Shown here: piece by piece, positions 28,406 to 39,978 of the stretch
How positions within the stretch are numbered: position 1 is the first letter of the stretch
Layout of the letters: every line of letters begins with the position of its first letter
Origin: Bradyrhizobium sp. ISRA430
Lineage (GTDB): Bacteria > Pseudomonadota > Alphaproteobacteria > Rhizobiales > Xanthobacteraceae
Direction: 5' to 3'
DNA length: 64,000 nt
Assembly: GCF_029909975.1 (NCBI RefSeq)
Contig: NZ_CP094516.1
Coordinates: 5,828,001-5,892,000, forward strand
The notes under the pieces: model-generated
What the model was told of the DNA's origin: nothing
Seen by the model: the letters and a program-made list of their open reading frames with translations, nothing else
Databases searched by the model: none
Position numbers and translations under genes: made by a program

Positions 28406-28539
28406 GTCGTGCTGGCGAAAGCCAGAACCCATTACCCCAGGGAGAGGCTGTGGCGCGAGACCGGTAACCACGAGTCTTCGCCAAACGACCCCCTCGGGTA
28501 ATGGGTCCTGGATCTGGCGCTTCGCTTGTCCAGGACGAC
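28406..28539. repeat. Dispersed intergenic repeat copy (family A)
   Basis: It begins with the hairpin half ctggcgaaagccag and ends ccaggacgac. Inside are attaccccaggg and cgagtcttcgccaaacgac, which recur, inverted, at 58637-58786 and 60092-60262. The gap 28347-28646 contains this repeat plus the promoter area of the EamA gene and no other gene. Confidence 0.7.
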
Positions 28540-28646
28540 ACCGAGTTTGTGGCAGGAGCATCGCTCCTATGACGTGACCCCAATTGACCTCCTGAGTCGG
28601 TCTCGGCAGTTTGGGCTACGATTATTGCTTTCCCAGCCATTCCCCC

Positions 28647-29546
28647 ATGTTCACCGTCACCAGCCTCTGGATTCCCTTCACCATCATTGCCGCGCTCGGG
28701 CAGGTTGCGCGCAATGCGATGCAGCGATCGCTCACGAAGCCGCTGGGCACCTGGGGCGCGACCAATATCCGCTTCCTGTTCGGCTTCCCGTTCTCAGTGC
28801 TGTTCTTGGGCCTGGTGCTGATCGCCTCCGGCGATCATCTCAGCATGCCGCCTGCCGTGTTCTGGCCGTGGCTGCTGCTCGGCGCGCTCAGCCAGATCGT
28901 CGCCACCGGGCTGATGCTGCTCGCCATGAACGACCGCTCTTTCGTGGTGACGACGGCTTACCTGAAGACCGAGGCGATCCAGACAGCGATCTTCGGCTTC
29001 ATTTTCCTCGGCGATCACCTGACCTGGCTGAAGGTGCTTGCGATCGTGATCGCGACCGTCGGCGTCGTCATCACCGCCCTCAGGCCGGACGGCGGGAAGA
29101 GCTTTGCCGAGTTGAGGCCGACCATCACCGGCCTCGTCGCGGCCGCGGCGTTCGCCTTGTCCGCGGTCGGCTTCCGCGGTGCCATCATCACGGTGCCGAA
29201 CGTGTCCTTCGTGACGGCCTCGTCATTCACGCTGGTGCTCGGCTTGTTCGTGCAGACGCTGGTGCTGACCATCTACCTGCTCTGGCGCGCGCCGAAGGTA
29301 CTGCAGGCGATCCTCGGCCTGTGGAAGCCGTCGCTGCTCGCGGGCTTCATGGGCGCCTTCGCCTCGCAGTTCTGGTTCTTGTCCTTCGCGCTGACAGCCG
29401 CGGCCAATGTTCGCACGCTGGCGCTGATCGAGGTGCTGTTCGCGCAAGGCGTGGCGTATTACTCGTTCAATCAGCCGATCGCGCCGCGAGAGATTTTCGG
29501 GATCGTCCTGATCGTGATTGGTGTGGCGCTGCTGGTGGGTGTGTAA
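28647..29546 (+). CDS. DMT-superfamily (EamA) transporter
   Basis: A 299-residue inner-membrane protein with about ten hydrophobic segments in two EamA repeats (IPFTIIAALGQVARNAM at the start; TYLKTEAIQTAIFGFIFLGD mid-protein in family style; ALIEVLFAQGVAYYSF near the end). The substrate is unknown; exporters of metabolites or drugs are usual. The ATG at 28647 is chosen because the first helix starts immediately after; an upstream ATG at 28611 adds only a 12-residue extension from intergenic sequence. Confidence 0.87.
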   Translation: MFTVTSLWIPFTIIAALGQVARNAMQRSLTKPLGTWGATNIRFLFGFPFSVLFLGLVLIASGDHLSMPPAVFWPWLLLGALSQIVATGLMLLAMNDRSFVVTTAYLKTEAIQTAIFGFIFLGDHLTWLKVLAIVIATVGVVITALRPDGGKSFAELRPTITGLVAAAAFALSAVGFRGAIITVPNVSFVTASSFTLVLGLFVQTLVLTIYLLWRAPKVLQAILGLWKPSLLAGFMGAFASQFWFLSFALTAAANVRTLALIEVLFAQGVAYYSFNQPIAPREIFGIVLIVIGVALLVGV

Positions 29547-29589
29547 GTCTCTCAGCCGCCGTCATGCCCCATGACGAGAAGCGTGACCG

Positions 29590-30072
29590 TCAGTTCCGAT
29601 CTTCCGGCAGCGTCGGCAGCGGCGAGACCTCGATGCCTTCGTCGATCAGCGACTTGGCCTCCTCGGGCGAAGCCTCGCCGTAGATCGGACGGTGCTCCTT
29701 GTCGCCATAGTGCATCGCGCGGGCTTCGTTGGCGAAGCGTTCGCCGACATTGTCGGCGTTCTTCACGATGTGATCGCGCAATTCCTTCAGCTTGGCGCGC
29801 AGCTCGCGCTCCTGCGCCATCATCAGCGAGGTCGGACCGGATTGCGCAGCCTCAGGCGTCGTCGTGCTGGCGGGCTCTGGCGGCGGCGTGGCGGGTCCAC
29901 GGCCCTTCTTGCCGACGATGCGCGGCGCCATGATCGCCTTGTCGACCTTGGCTGAGCCGCAGATCGGGCAGGTCACGAGCTTGCGCCTGACCTGAGATTC
30001 ATAGGCGGACGAGCTCTGGAACCAGCTTTCGAAGTCGTGGTGCTGGTTGCAGCGGAGCGCGTAGCGGATCAT
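29590..30072 (-). CDS. DUF1178 family protein
   Basis: A 160-residue protein starting [20 protein letters not shown]. The N-terminal CNQHHDFESW and VTCPICGSAKVDKAIMAPR place Cys pairs typical of a zinc-ribbon-like DUF1178 fold. The middle is Pro/Glu-rich, and the C-terminal half (ELRDHIVKNADNVGERFANE) is helical. Its function is unknown. It overlaps the nitrilase gene by 4 nt, so it is translationally coupled in the grxC-nitrilase-DUF1178 operon. Confidence 0.93.
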   Translation of the reverse strand: MIRYALRCNQHHDFESWFQSSSAYESQVRRKLVTCPICGSAKVDKAIMAPRIVGKKGRGPATPPPEPASTTTPEAAQSGPTSLMMAQERELRAKLKELRDHIVKNADNVGERFANEARAMHYGDKEHRPIYGEASPEEAKSLIDEGIEVSPLPTLPEDRN

Positions 30073-30959
30073 GCCGATCCCCGCACGAGGTGCAGATGGT
30101 CCGGTCCCGCCTTGGCATCGGCGACGCCGAAGCGGCGGCCGTGCTGGAGGGAGGGGATCGCCCTGCGTGCCGTCTCGACCTTGGCCGGATCGATCTTCGC
30201 CATGATGATGCCGGGCTCGACGTCACCCTCGGCGATAATCTCGCCCCAGGGGTCGATGATCAGCGAGTGGCCATAGGTCTCGCGTTTGTTCTCGTGCAGG
30301 CCGGCTTGCGCGGCGGCGAAGATGAAGCAGCCGGTCTCGATCGCGCGCGAGCGCAGCAGCACGTGCCAATGCGCCTCCCCGGTCTTGCGGGTGAAGGCGG
30401 ACGGCACGGTGATGAACGACGCGCCGGCTTCCGCGAGCGCGCGATAGAGCGCCGGAAAGCGCACGTCGTAGCAGATCGTCAGCCCGACGCGACCCCAGGG
30501 CAGATCCGAGATCACCGCCGTCTCGCCCGGCTGATAGTTGGCCGATTCGCGATAGCTCTCGCCGTCGGGCAGCTCGATATCGAACATATGGATCTTGTCG
30601 TAGCTCGCGAGCACGTTGCCTTCGGGCCCGATCAGGAACGAGCGGTTCACTGCCTTCTCCGGTGAGAAGCGCAGCGTCAGCGAGCCGACATGCAGATGGA
30701 TCCTCAGCTCTGCCGCGAGCGCCTGATAGGCCTTCAGCGAAATGTCGTCCTCTTCGCTCTGCAGGTGCTCGAACAGCGCCTTGCGGTTAAGCTGCATCAT
30801 GTTGCTGACTTCGGGCGTCTGCACGTAATTCGCGCCGGCTGCCGCTGCCTGCCGGATCAGCTTGCTCGCCTGTTCGAGGCTCGGCTCAGGCAGAAGGCCG
30901 GTGCGCATCTGCACCATGGCGGCGGTGAAGCTGCGATCTTGAGCTTGATTCTGGCTCAT
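30069..30959 (-). CDS. Carbon-nitrogen hydrolase (Nit/omega-amidase-like)
   Basis: A 296-residue nitrilase-superfamily amidase. The catalytic triad is visible: Glu in [11 protein letters not shown], Lys in [11 protein letters not shown], and Cys in [15 protein letters not shown]. The sequence fits the Nit1/Nit2 branch, whose known roles are deaminated glutathione amidase or omega-amidase in metabolite repair. Its overlap (4 nt) with grxC upstream supports a glutathione-related job (inference). The start is at 30959. Confidence 0.93.
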   Translation of the reverse strand: MSQNQAQDRSFTAAMVQMRTGLLPEPSLEQASKLIRQAAAAGANYVQTPEVSNMMQLNRKALFEHLQSEEDDISLKAYQALAAELRIHLHVGSLTLRFSPEKAVNRSFLIGPEGNVLASYDKIHMFDIELPDGESYRESANYQPGETAVISDLPWGRVGLTICYDVRFPALYRALAEAGASFITVPSAFTRKTGEAHWHVLLRSRAIETGCFIFAAAQAGLHENKRETYGHSLIIDPWGEIIAEGDVEPGIIMAKIDPAKVETARRAIPSLQHGRRFGVADAKAGPDHLHLVRGSA

Positions 30960-31231
30960 GAAACCGTCCTGACGCTCTCGAGCATGGCGTCGAGCCTGCC
31001 TGCGCGGTCCAGCGCATAGAGTTCGTCGCAGCCGCCGACATGGGTCTTTCCGATCCAGATCTGCGGGAACGTCGCACCAGCACCCGCGCGGTCATACATC
31101 TCCTGGCGCCACGACGAATTCTTGGCGATATCGAATTCGATGAAGATCGCCTTCTTGCGGGTCAGCAGCGACTTGGCTGCGGAACAATAGCCGCAGCCCG
31201 GCCTCGTATAGATCTCGACAGCAGCAGTCAT
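30956..31231 (-). CDS. grxC: Glutaredoxin 3
   Basis: A 91-residue thioltransferase that uses glutathione to reduce disulfides. The active site is RPGCGYCSAAK (CGYC rather than the more common CPYC), and TFPQIWIGKTHVGGCDELYA carries the cis-Pro and GG glutathione-binding motif. ATG 31231 (MTAAVEIYTRP) is preferred; an ATG at 31249 would add six residues. It heads a coupled operon with the nitrilase and DUF1178 genes, 36 nt after comF. Confidence 0.95.
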   Translation of the reverse strand: MTAAVEIYTRPGCGYCSAAKSLLTRKKAIFIEFDIAKNSSWRQEMYDRAGAGATFPQIWIGKTHVGGCDELYALDRAGRLDAMLESVRTVS

Positions 31232-31267
31232 GTCGTCTGGCGCTCTCATGTCATGAATTTCATTGAA

Positions 31268-32077
31268 TTATATGGGACGCGGCCCACTCTCGACAACCCG
31301 GGCGAAGACCAGCAGATCTACCTGGGCGGCTTTGGCGCGGAGCAGGGCGCGCGCGCAGGCATCGGCGGTCGCACCTGAGGTCAGAACATCGTCGACCAGG
31401 ACGATGCGGCGGCCCTGGATCTCGGCCTGGAGGTCGGCAGATACCTGGAATGCGCCCTGCACATTGGTGGCGCGCTGGGCCCGCGACAGGCCGATCTGTT
31501 GCTCGGTCGCGCGCACCCGACGCAGCACGTCGCCCCTGACCTTCACGCCGCTCTGCCGCGCGATGATGCGCGCGAGCGCCCCGGACTGGTTGTAGCGGCG
31601 GCGCCAGGCTCGTTGCCAATGCAGAGGAACGGGCACGAGCATATCGGCGCCGGCGAGGAGCTCGCCGCCTGCGCGCGCCATCCAGCGGCCCATCGCGGGC
31701 GCGAGATCGGTGCGGTCCTGATATTTCAGTGCGTGCACCAGCGTGCGTGCGACGTCGTCATAGCGCACGGCCGCCCGCGCCCGCTGGTAGGCCGGTGGGC
31801 TCGCGATCGCCTCCATCGACAGCATGTCGGGGCCGGGATCGTAGACGAAGGGAATGCCGAGACGTGGACAGTAGGGCCGTTCAATGAACGACAGCCGCGA
31901 CCAGCAGGCCGCGCACACGCCCTCACCATCGACCGGCTCGCGGCAGGACACGCACAGGGTCGGCAGCGCGATGTCGAGCGCAAGCCGTGCCGCGCGCGAC
32001 AATGCGTGGCGGCCGGCCATCCACGCGGCCCGCAGAGGCGCGGAGATGGAACGGGAGGGGGCGCTTTCGGTTTCCAT
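31268..32077 (-). CDS. ComF family phosphoribosyltransferase-like protein
   Basis: A 269-residue protein. An N-terminal zinc-ribbon has CVSCREPVDGEGVCAACW, then RAAVRYDDVARTLVHALKYQ and a C-terminal phosphoribosyltransferase-type loop IVLVDDVLTSGATADAC. ComF members take part in DNA uptake or nucleotide salvage; the role in this organism is untested. The ATG at 32077 (METESAPSRSI) is chosen because the upstream frame overlaps the divergent methyltransferase promoter. It is probably transcribed with grxC downstream. Confidence 0.9.
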   Translation of the reverse strand: METESAPSRSISAPLRAAWMAGRHALSRAARLALDIALPTLCVSCREPVDGEGVCAACWSRLSFIERPYCPRLGIPFVYDPGPDMLSMEAIASPPAYQRARAAVRYDDVARTLVHALKYQDRTDLAPAMGRWMARAGGELLAGADMLVPVPLHWQRAWRRRYNQSGALARIIARQSGVKVRGDVLRRVRATEQQIGLSRAQRATNVQGAFQVSADLQAEIQGRRIVLVDDVLTSGATADACARALLRAKAAQVDLLVFARVVESGPRPI

Positions 32078-32142
32078 AGGCGCAAGGCTAGCTCCGCACG
32101 CACCGGATTGCCAGAACGACAGGGATCGGCGTAACCAGCGAC

Positions 32143-32991
32143 ATGGCTCAAAACCCGCAAAATCCACCCGCCTTGTTCGATCGCGCTTTGCTCCACGCGA
32201 GGCAACAGCGCGCGCGGGCGCAAGGGCCGGTCAGCTTCCTGCTCGACCGGGTGGATGAGGACATGTCCGACCGGCTGGCCGCGGTGATGCGCGAATTTCG
32301 CGCGGCGGCCGACCTCTGGACGCCCGGCGATGGTCTGATGGCCCTGCGTCCGCGGCTGCCTTCCATCGAGCGGATCGCACTCGATGCGACAGGCGCAGAG
32401 AAGCTGCCCTTCGCGCCCGAAAGTCTCGATCTCGTCGTCTCTGCGCTGGCGCTGCAATTCGTCAACGACCTTCCCGGCGTGCTTGCGCAGATCCGGCGTG
32501 CGCTGAAGCCGGACGGCTTGCTGCTGGCGGCGATGGTCGGCGGCGACAGTCTGACCGAGCTGCGCCAGGCCTTTGCCGCGGCGGAAGCCGAATGCGAGGG
32601 CGGCGTGTCGCCGCGCGTGGCGCCGTTCGCTGACTTACGCGACATCGGCGCGCTGCTGCAGCGGGCGGGCTTTGCGCTGCCGGTCACCGATGTCGATCGC
32701 GTCGTGGTGCGCTACGCCAACGCGTTCGCCTTGATGCAGGATCTGAGGCGCATGGGCGCGACCAACGTGCTGGTCGAACGGCGGCGCAAGCCGGCGCGAC
32801 GCGCGACGCTGCTGCGTATGGCCGAGATCTACGCCGAGCGCTTCGCCGATGCGGACGGCCGTATCCGCGCGACGTTCGACATCATCTGGCTCTCCGGCTG
32901 GGCGCCGCACGCGAGCCAGCAGCAGCCGCTGAAGCCCGGCTCGGCGAAGACGAGCCTGGCGGAGGCGGTGAAGAAGGCAGGGAAGACTTGA
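32143..32991 (+). CDS. SAM-dependent methyltransferase, NDUFAF5/BioC-like
   Basis: A 282-residue protein. It starts MAQNPQNPPALFDRALLHAR, a start shared by alphaproteobacterial relatives of mitochondrial complex I assembly factor NDUFAF5. The AdoMet region is reduced (SIERIALDATGAEKLPF), with LDLVVSALALQFVNDLPGVL and RRALKPDGLLLAAMVGGDSL following. NDUFAF5 hydroxylates a complex I subunit, and BioC methylates malonyl-ACP; which applies here cannot be decided. It is divergent from comF. Confidence 0.88.
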   Translation: MAQNPQNPPALFDRALLHARQQRARAQGPVSFLLDRVDEDMSDRLAAVMREFRAAADLWTPGDGLMALRPRLPSIERIALDATGAEKLPFAPESLDLVVSALALQFVNDLPGVLAQIRRALKPDGLLLAAMVGGDSLTELRQAFAAAEAECEGGVSPRVAPFADLRDIGALLQRAGFALPVTDVDRVVVRYANAFALMQDLRRMGATNVLVERRRKPARRATLLRMAEIYAERFADADGRIRATFDIIWLSGWAPHASQQQPLKPGSAKTSLAEAVKKAGKT

Positions 32992-32999
32992 CCCTCATG

Positions 33000-33124
33000 G
33001 TGAGGAGGCGCGTGAGCGCCGTCTCGAACCATGCAGGCCCCACTCTCGCCGTGCGGCCATCCTTCGAGACGACCGCGGAGTCTGTCATCGGGCCGCGCGA
33101 GGCGCGGACCCGTTAGCGGTCTCC
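33000..33124. repeat. Dispersed repeat between methyltransferase and mutT
   Basis: The stretch starts ctcatggtgaggaggcgcg and contains ccatccttcgagacg, shared in part with the repeat at 6912 (catccttcgag), and ends in ctcctcac, complementary to gtgaggag at the left end. It lies between convergent genes. Confidence 0.5.
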
Positions 33125-33535
33125 TCACATCAGCAAATCGATCAAATGCGGGATCAGCGGAATATCCGCCGGCGGCATCGGGTAGTCGCGCAGCTTGTTG
33201 GCGCGGACCCAGGCGAGGTTCTGGCCTTCGCGCGCCGTTACGAGACCGTCCCAGCGCCGGCAGATGTAGAGCGGCATCAGGAGGTGGAAGGTCTCGTAGG
33301 CGTAGCTCGCAAACGTCAGCGGCGCCAGGCACGGCTCGGCGACGGTGATGCCGAGCTCCTCGTGCAATTCGCGGATCAGGCTCTGCTCCGGCCGCTCGTC
33401 GGGCTCGAGCTTGCCGCCGGGGAATTCCCAGAGGCCGGCGAGCGCCTTGCCCTCGGGGCGCTGCGCGATCAGGACGCGCTTGTCGGCGTCTACAAGCGCG
33501 CAGGCCACCACCAGTGTCAGTTTGAGATCGGCCAT
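33125..33535 (-). CDS. mutT: (Deoxy)nucleoside triphosphate pyrophosphohydrolase, Nudix (MutT-like)
   Basis: A 136-residue Nudix hydrolase. The complete Nudix box starts GKLEPDERPEQS and ends LIRELHEELGI, with the metal-binding REXXEE residues present. MutT-type enzymes remove 8-oxo-dGTP from the nucleotide pool. The start at 33535 (MADLKLTLVVACALVD) fits homologues; an in-frame start at 33577 would overlap argJ. It follows argJ by 10 nt on the same strand; the argJ-mutT pair is common in Rhizobiales. Confidence 0.92.
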   Translation of the reverse strand: MADLKLTLVVACALVDADKRVLIAQRPEGKALAGLWEFPGGKLEPDERPEQSLIRELHEELGITVAEPCLAPLTFASYAYETFHLLMPLYICRRWDGLVTAREGQNLAWVRANKLRDYPMPPADIPLIPHLIDLLM

Positions 33536-33545
33536 GGGAGAAGAC

Positions 33546-34787
33546 TCAGGACCGGTAATCCCCGTTGATCGCGACATACTCCTTGGTGAGGTCGCAGGTC
33601 ATGACGCGGTCGCGGCCCTTGCCGAGGCCGAGCGAGACCTTGATCGCGATCTCCGGGGCCTTCATCGCCTCCGACACCTGCGCCTCGTCGTAATCGGGAT
33701 CGCGCGCGCCGCTCTTGGCGACGCGGATGCCATTGAAGGAGATCGACAGCTTGTCGCGGTCGGCGGGCTCGCCGGCCTTGCCAACCGCCATCACCACGCG
33801 GCCCCAATTGGCGTCCTCGCCGGCGATCGCGGTCTTGACCAGCGGCGAGTTGGCGATCGACATTGCGATCTTGCGTGCGGAAGCCTTGGTCTTGGCGCCG
33901 TCCACCGTAATCTCGACCAGCTTGCGCGCGCCCTCGCCGTCGCGGGCGACCTGCTCGGCGAGATTGGCGAGCACGCCATGAAACGCCTTGATGAAGGCCT
34001 TTAGCCGTGGATCGCTGGCGCGGCTGATCTTCGGCGCGCCGTGCGCCGCCGCGGCACCCGTGGCGAACGCCAGCAGCGTGTCCGAGGTCGAGGTGTCGCC
34101 GTCGATCGTCACCGCATTAAAAGTGTCCTCGACGCCGCTCTTGAGCAGCGCCTGCAGCGCGGCCGGCGCGATCGGCGCGTCTGTGAAGACAAAGGACAGC
34201 ATGGTCGCCATGTCAGGGGCGATCATGCCGGCGCCCTTGGCCATGCCGTTGATGGTGACCTTGGCCTTGCCGAGCTTCACGGTCGCGGTCGCGACCTTCG
34301 GGAAGGTGTCGGTGGTCATGATCGCCTTGGCCGCGCCCAGCCAGTCGGAGGGCTCGGCGGCCTCAGCGAGGCGTGCCAGCACCCCGTCGAACTTGGTCGC
34401 GTCGAGCGGCTCGCCGATCACCCCGGTCGAGGCCAGGAAAATCTCGCTCTCGCTGCAGCCGACCGCCTTGGCCGCGATCTTGGCCGTGAGCGCGGTGGAC
34501 GCGCGGCCGGTCTTGCCGGTGAAAGCATTGGCATTGCCGGAATTGACCACCAGCGCGCGCGCCTTGCCGCCCTTGAGCTTGGCGCGGCACCATTCCACCG
34601 GTGCGGATGGGCATTTCGATTTGGTGAAGACGCCGGCGACCGCGGTGCCCTTGTCCATCACCGCGAGCAGCACGTCGGTGCGGTTCTTGTAGCGGATGCC
34701 GGCCTCGGCCGTCGCAAGACGGATGCCTGCGATCACGGGCATGTCGGGAACGTGCTTTGGGGCGAGCGGGGAGACGGAGGAGGACAT
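33546..34787 (-). CDS. argJ: Bifunctional ornithine acetyltransferase/N-acetylglutamate synthase
   Basis: A 413-residue enzyme of arginine synthesis that moves acetyl from N-acetylornithine to glutamate, closing the acetyl cycle, and can also use acetyl-CoA. It is made as a precursor that cleaves itself before Thr195 in PDMATMLSF. The [17 protein letters not shown] stretch and [11 protein letters not shown] are family signatures. The C-terminus ends VAINGDYRS as usual. The downstream partner is mutT; upstream is ppiC, separated by a hairpin. Confidence 0.96.
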   Translation of the reverse strand: MSSSVSPLAPKHVPDMPVIAGIRLATAEAGIRYKNRTDVLLAVMDKGTAVAGVFTKSKCPSAPVEWCRAKLKGGKARALVVNSGNANAFTGKTGRASTALTAKIAAKAVGCSESEIFLASTGVIGEPLDATKFDGVLARLAEAAEPSDWLGAAKAIMTTDTFPKVATATVKLGKAKVTINGMAKGAGMIAPDMATMLSFVFTDAPIAPAALQALLKSGVEDTFNAVTIDGDTSTSDTLLAFATGAAAAHGAPKISRASDPRLKAFIKAFHGVLANLAEQVARDGEGARKLVEITVDGAKTKASARKIAMSIANSPLVKTAIAGEDANWGRVVMAVGKAGEPADRDKLSISFNGIRVAKSGARDPDYDEAQVSEAMKAPEIAIKVSLGLGKGRDRVMTCDLTKEYVAINGDYRS

Positions 34788-34819
34788 CGCGGGGGCGCCT
34801 TGGTGGGTCTGGATAAGCA

Positions 34820-34844
34820 GATGCCCGGCACGAGGCCGGGCATC
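34820..34844. terminator. Hairpin between ppiC and argJ
   Basis: A perfect 10-bp stem gatgcccggc (34820-34829) / gccgggcatc (34835-34844) with loop acgag. On the minus strand it lies after the ppiC stop and before the argJ start, so it may attenuate or terminate read-through from ppiC. It lacks a clear U-run. Confidence 0.5.
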
Positions 34845-34889
34845 ACGATGCTTAGATACTATCGGCGTCAGCGAAGTGACAGCGATTTC

Positions 34890-35831
34890 TCACTTCTTCG
34901 CCGGCGGCGCCATCTTGCTGTCGGAGGACTTGGCCGCGTCAGCCGGCTTGGCGTCCGACTTGGACGCGTCCGCAGCCGGCTGGTCCAGCCGCTCGACCTT
35001 GGCTTCGGCGCGGAGCTTGGCGACATAGTCGGCCTGGGCCTTGCGGGTGACGTAGTTCTCGATCTGGGGCTTGACCTGGTCGAAGTCCGGCGCCTTGCGA
35101 TTGCGCTTCTCCTCGACCTTGATGACGTGCCAGCCGAACTGCGACTTCACTGGGTCGGAGATCTTGCCCGGCTCGAGCGCGAAGGCGACCGCCGAGAATT
35201 CCGGCACCATCTGCTCCTTGGTGAAGAAGCCGAGGTCGCCGCCGTCGGCGGAGCCCGGATCCTTGGACTTCTTCTTGGCGAGCTCGGCGAAATCGGCGCC
35301 CTTGTCGAGCTCGGCCTTCACCGCCTTGGCTTCGTCCTCGGTCTCGACCAGGATGTGGCGCGCGCGCACCTCCTGCTCGCCGGTGATCTGCTTGGAGGCC
35401 TCCTCATAGACCTTCTTCATGGCGTCGGGGGTGGTCGCGGCCTTGCCCTCGCCGGCGAGCAGGCTGTCCATCAGGAGGCGGTTGCGCGCGAACGCCAGGC
35501 GCTTCTTGAACTCATCGCTGTCGCCGATCTTCTTGTCCTCGGCGGCCTTGGCGACGATCTTCATGTCGATCAGGAAGGCGAGCACGTTCTCGTCCTTGGT
35601 CGCCGGGTCCATCTGGGCGAGGCTCGGCCCGAGTTCCTCCTCGGCCATGGCGACGTCGCTCTTCTTGATTTCAACGCCATTGACCTTCGCCAGTACCGGA
35701 TCGTCGGCGGCCCGGAGCGGGCCCGCGAACGCCAGGGTCAACGCCAAGCACGCTACCAAGCCGAAGCAGCCGGCCAGGGCGGAGGCATGGCGGAAACGCT
35801 GGCCGGTGGTTACCGGGAACGAAGTGGTCAT
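34890..35831 (-). CDS. Periplasmic parvulin-type peptidyl-prolyl isomerase
   Basis: A 313-residue protein with an N-terminal signal peptide (LVACLALTLAFAGPLRAAD), a SurA/PrsA-like chaperone segment, and one rotamase domain (EVRARHILVETEDEAKAVK, then GGDLGFFTKEQMVPEFSAVA and SQFGWHVIKVEEK). The C-terminus is Ala/Lys/Ser-rich and probably disordered. It helps fold outer-membrane or secreted proteins. It is divergent from secA, so folding and export genes share a promoter region. Confidence 0.94.
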   Translation of the reverse strand: MTTSFPVTTGQRFRHASALAGCFGLVACLALTLAFAGPLRAADDPVLAKVNGVEIKKSDVAMAEEELGPSLAQMDPATKDENVLAFLIDMKIVAKAAEDKKIGDSDEFKKRLAFARNRLLMDSLLAGEGKAATTPDAMKKVYEEASKQITGEQEVRARHILVETEDEAKAVKAELDKGADFAELAKKKSKDPGSADGGDLGFFTKEQMVPEFSAVAFALEPGKISDPVKSQFGWHVIKVEEKRNRKAPDFDQVKPQIENYVTRKAQADYVAKLRAEAKVERLDQPAADASKSDAKPADAAKSSDSKMAPPAKK

Positions 35832-35951
35832 GGAAAATCCTTATGTTGAAGCAGGGGGCTGCTCGAGCGGGGCGGACACTCGCCCAATCAAGGGGGCTTG
35901 GCAACGCGAAAAGTCTGTCAAAATGATGAATTAGCTGAAAGCCGCCCGCCG

Positions 35952-35980
35952 TTGACAAGGCTCCGACCGGGCCATATCTC
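35952..35980 (+). promoter_or_regulatory. Candidate sigma-70 promoter for secA
   Basis: TTGACA at 35952-35957 and TATCTC at 35975-35980 with exactly 17 nt between. It lies about 200 nt upstream of the secA ATG, in the 352-bp gap 35832-36183 between the divergent ppiC and secA genes; the rest of that gap shows no gene. Confidence 0.45.
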
Positions 35981-36183
35981 TGGCCGGTCGCGTCCATGGC
36001 GATGGCGTTTATTTTGCTGCGTTTTTGGCCGTTGAACCCAGACTTGCTCAATTCCCACCCATATGGCGGATGACCCCCGCAGGCCGGGCACTGGCTCCAC
36101 GAGGCGTCACGGTGAGTTGATAGGCAATTGGGTGACAACCTCTTGGCTGCAACGCGGTTGAATCGCGAACACAGGAATTAGGC

Positions 36184-39033
<2,850 letters not shown>

Positions 39034-39164
39034 CGTTCTTCGCCTCTCCCCGCCTGCGGGGAGAGGCCGGGATGCGCGCTGAAAGCGCGGATTCCGGGTG
39101 AGGGGGACTCTCCACGAATCCAATTCTCGCCGTCTCGGCGAAGGCGGCCTCGATCTCCGCTCCG

Positions 39165-39323
39165 CTCCCTCCCCCCTTGCGGGGGAGGGCCGGGGAGGGG
39201 GGTGCCACACGGCACACTCTCTCAATTGAGCATGTCCCGCGCGCACGATCTGCTCGACTACGGGATGGACCTTTTCCTGGGCCACCCCCTCCCTAGCCCT
39301 CCCCCGCAAGGGGGGAGGGAACG
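39165..39323. repeat. MITE-like GC-rich element, copy 1
   Basis: About 159 bp with complementary ends: cctccccccttgcgggggag near 39167-39186 and ccctcccccgcaagggggga at 39298-39317. The left end is followed by tgccacacggcacactct. The same ends and the same inner block occur in a 160-bp copy at 60922-61081, while the core sequence differs. Confidence 0.65.
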
Positions 39324-39830
39324 CAGCATGCGTGAGGCGATACATCGCATCTCACTCCCACCTTCATCTTCCAGACATCACATCGCGATCCCGCGGCGCG
39401 TTCGCGCCCGAGCTTTGCATCACTCTCTCGCCCCTCAAACGGAAGGGCGCAGGGAAGACCGGGCACCGACTGGCACCCATGGGCCCCTGTGCAAATGCTT
39501 GGGATAGACGCTCACAGGGGAAGCACAGGTACAGCCGAAATGCCCGGCCTTCCCTGCGCAGTGGTTGGAACGGCTTATGTCGCGCTCTCCCCGGGGAGCG
39601 ATGCACTATTGCCCCCGTCGCCTCGCAGATTGCTGATGCGCGCACCCGGTCGGGCCGCAACATCACCGCAAGACTTGACGCACAGGCTCCGGGCGCCAGG
39701 ACCACGCGATTTTGCCGTACGCGAGCAGCGCCTGTCGTAGCGCGCCGGCCAATCGCTCACGGGGATTGACCCGCCCTGCAATCACCGAACCGCCAACGCC
39801 GCCCGCGTCCACCGCAACCCACCCCACGAA
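39324..39830. repeat. Non-coding dispersed sequence common in Bradyrhizobium
   Basis: In the rest of the 945-bp gap after secA, frames read as fragments such as GAGKTGHRLAPMGP and APGPRDFAVR, which I recognise as spurious proteins translated from a sequence dispersed through Bradyrhizobium genomes. A run of short palindromes (for example cccctgtgcaaatg ... cacagggg) is visible. No true gene is supported. Confidence 0.5.
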
Positions 39831-39978
39831 CCGTGACGATCGCGACCCGCCCCTTCCGGAGGGATGAGATGCCGTGGAGGATGCAGGTGTTTCGGGGTTC
39901 GGGTAAAGAGAATTATCTTTATCCGAAGGGATTGATTTTGGAGGAGGCGGGTGTTTTGCCCGACGGGTCAGGCAAGTA

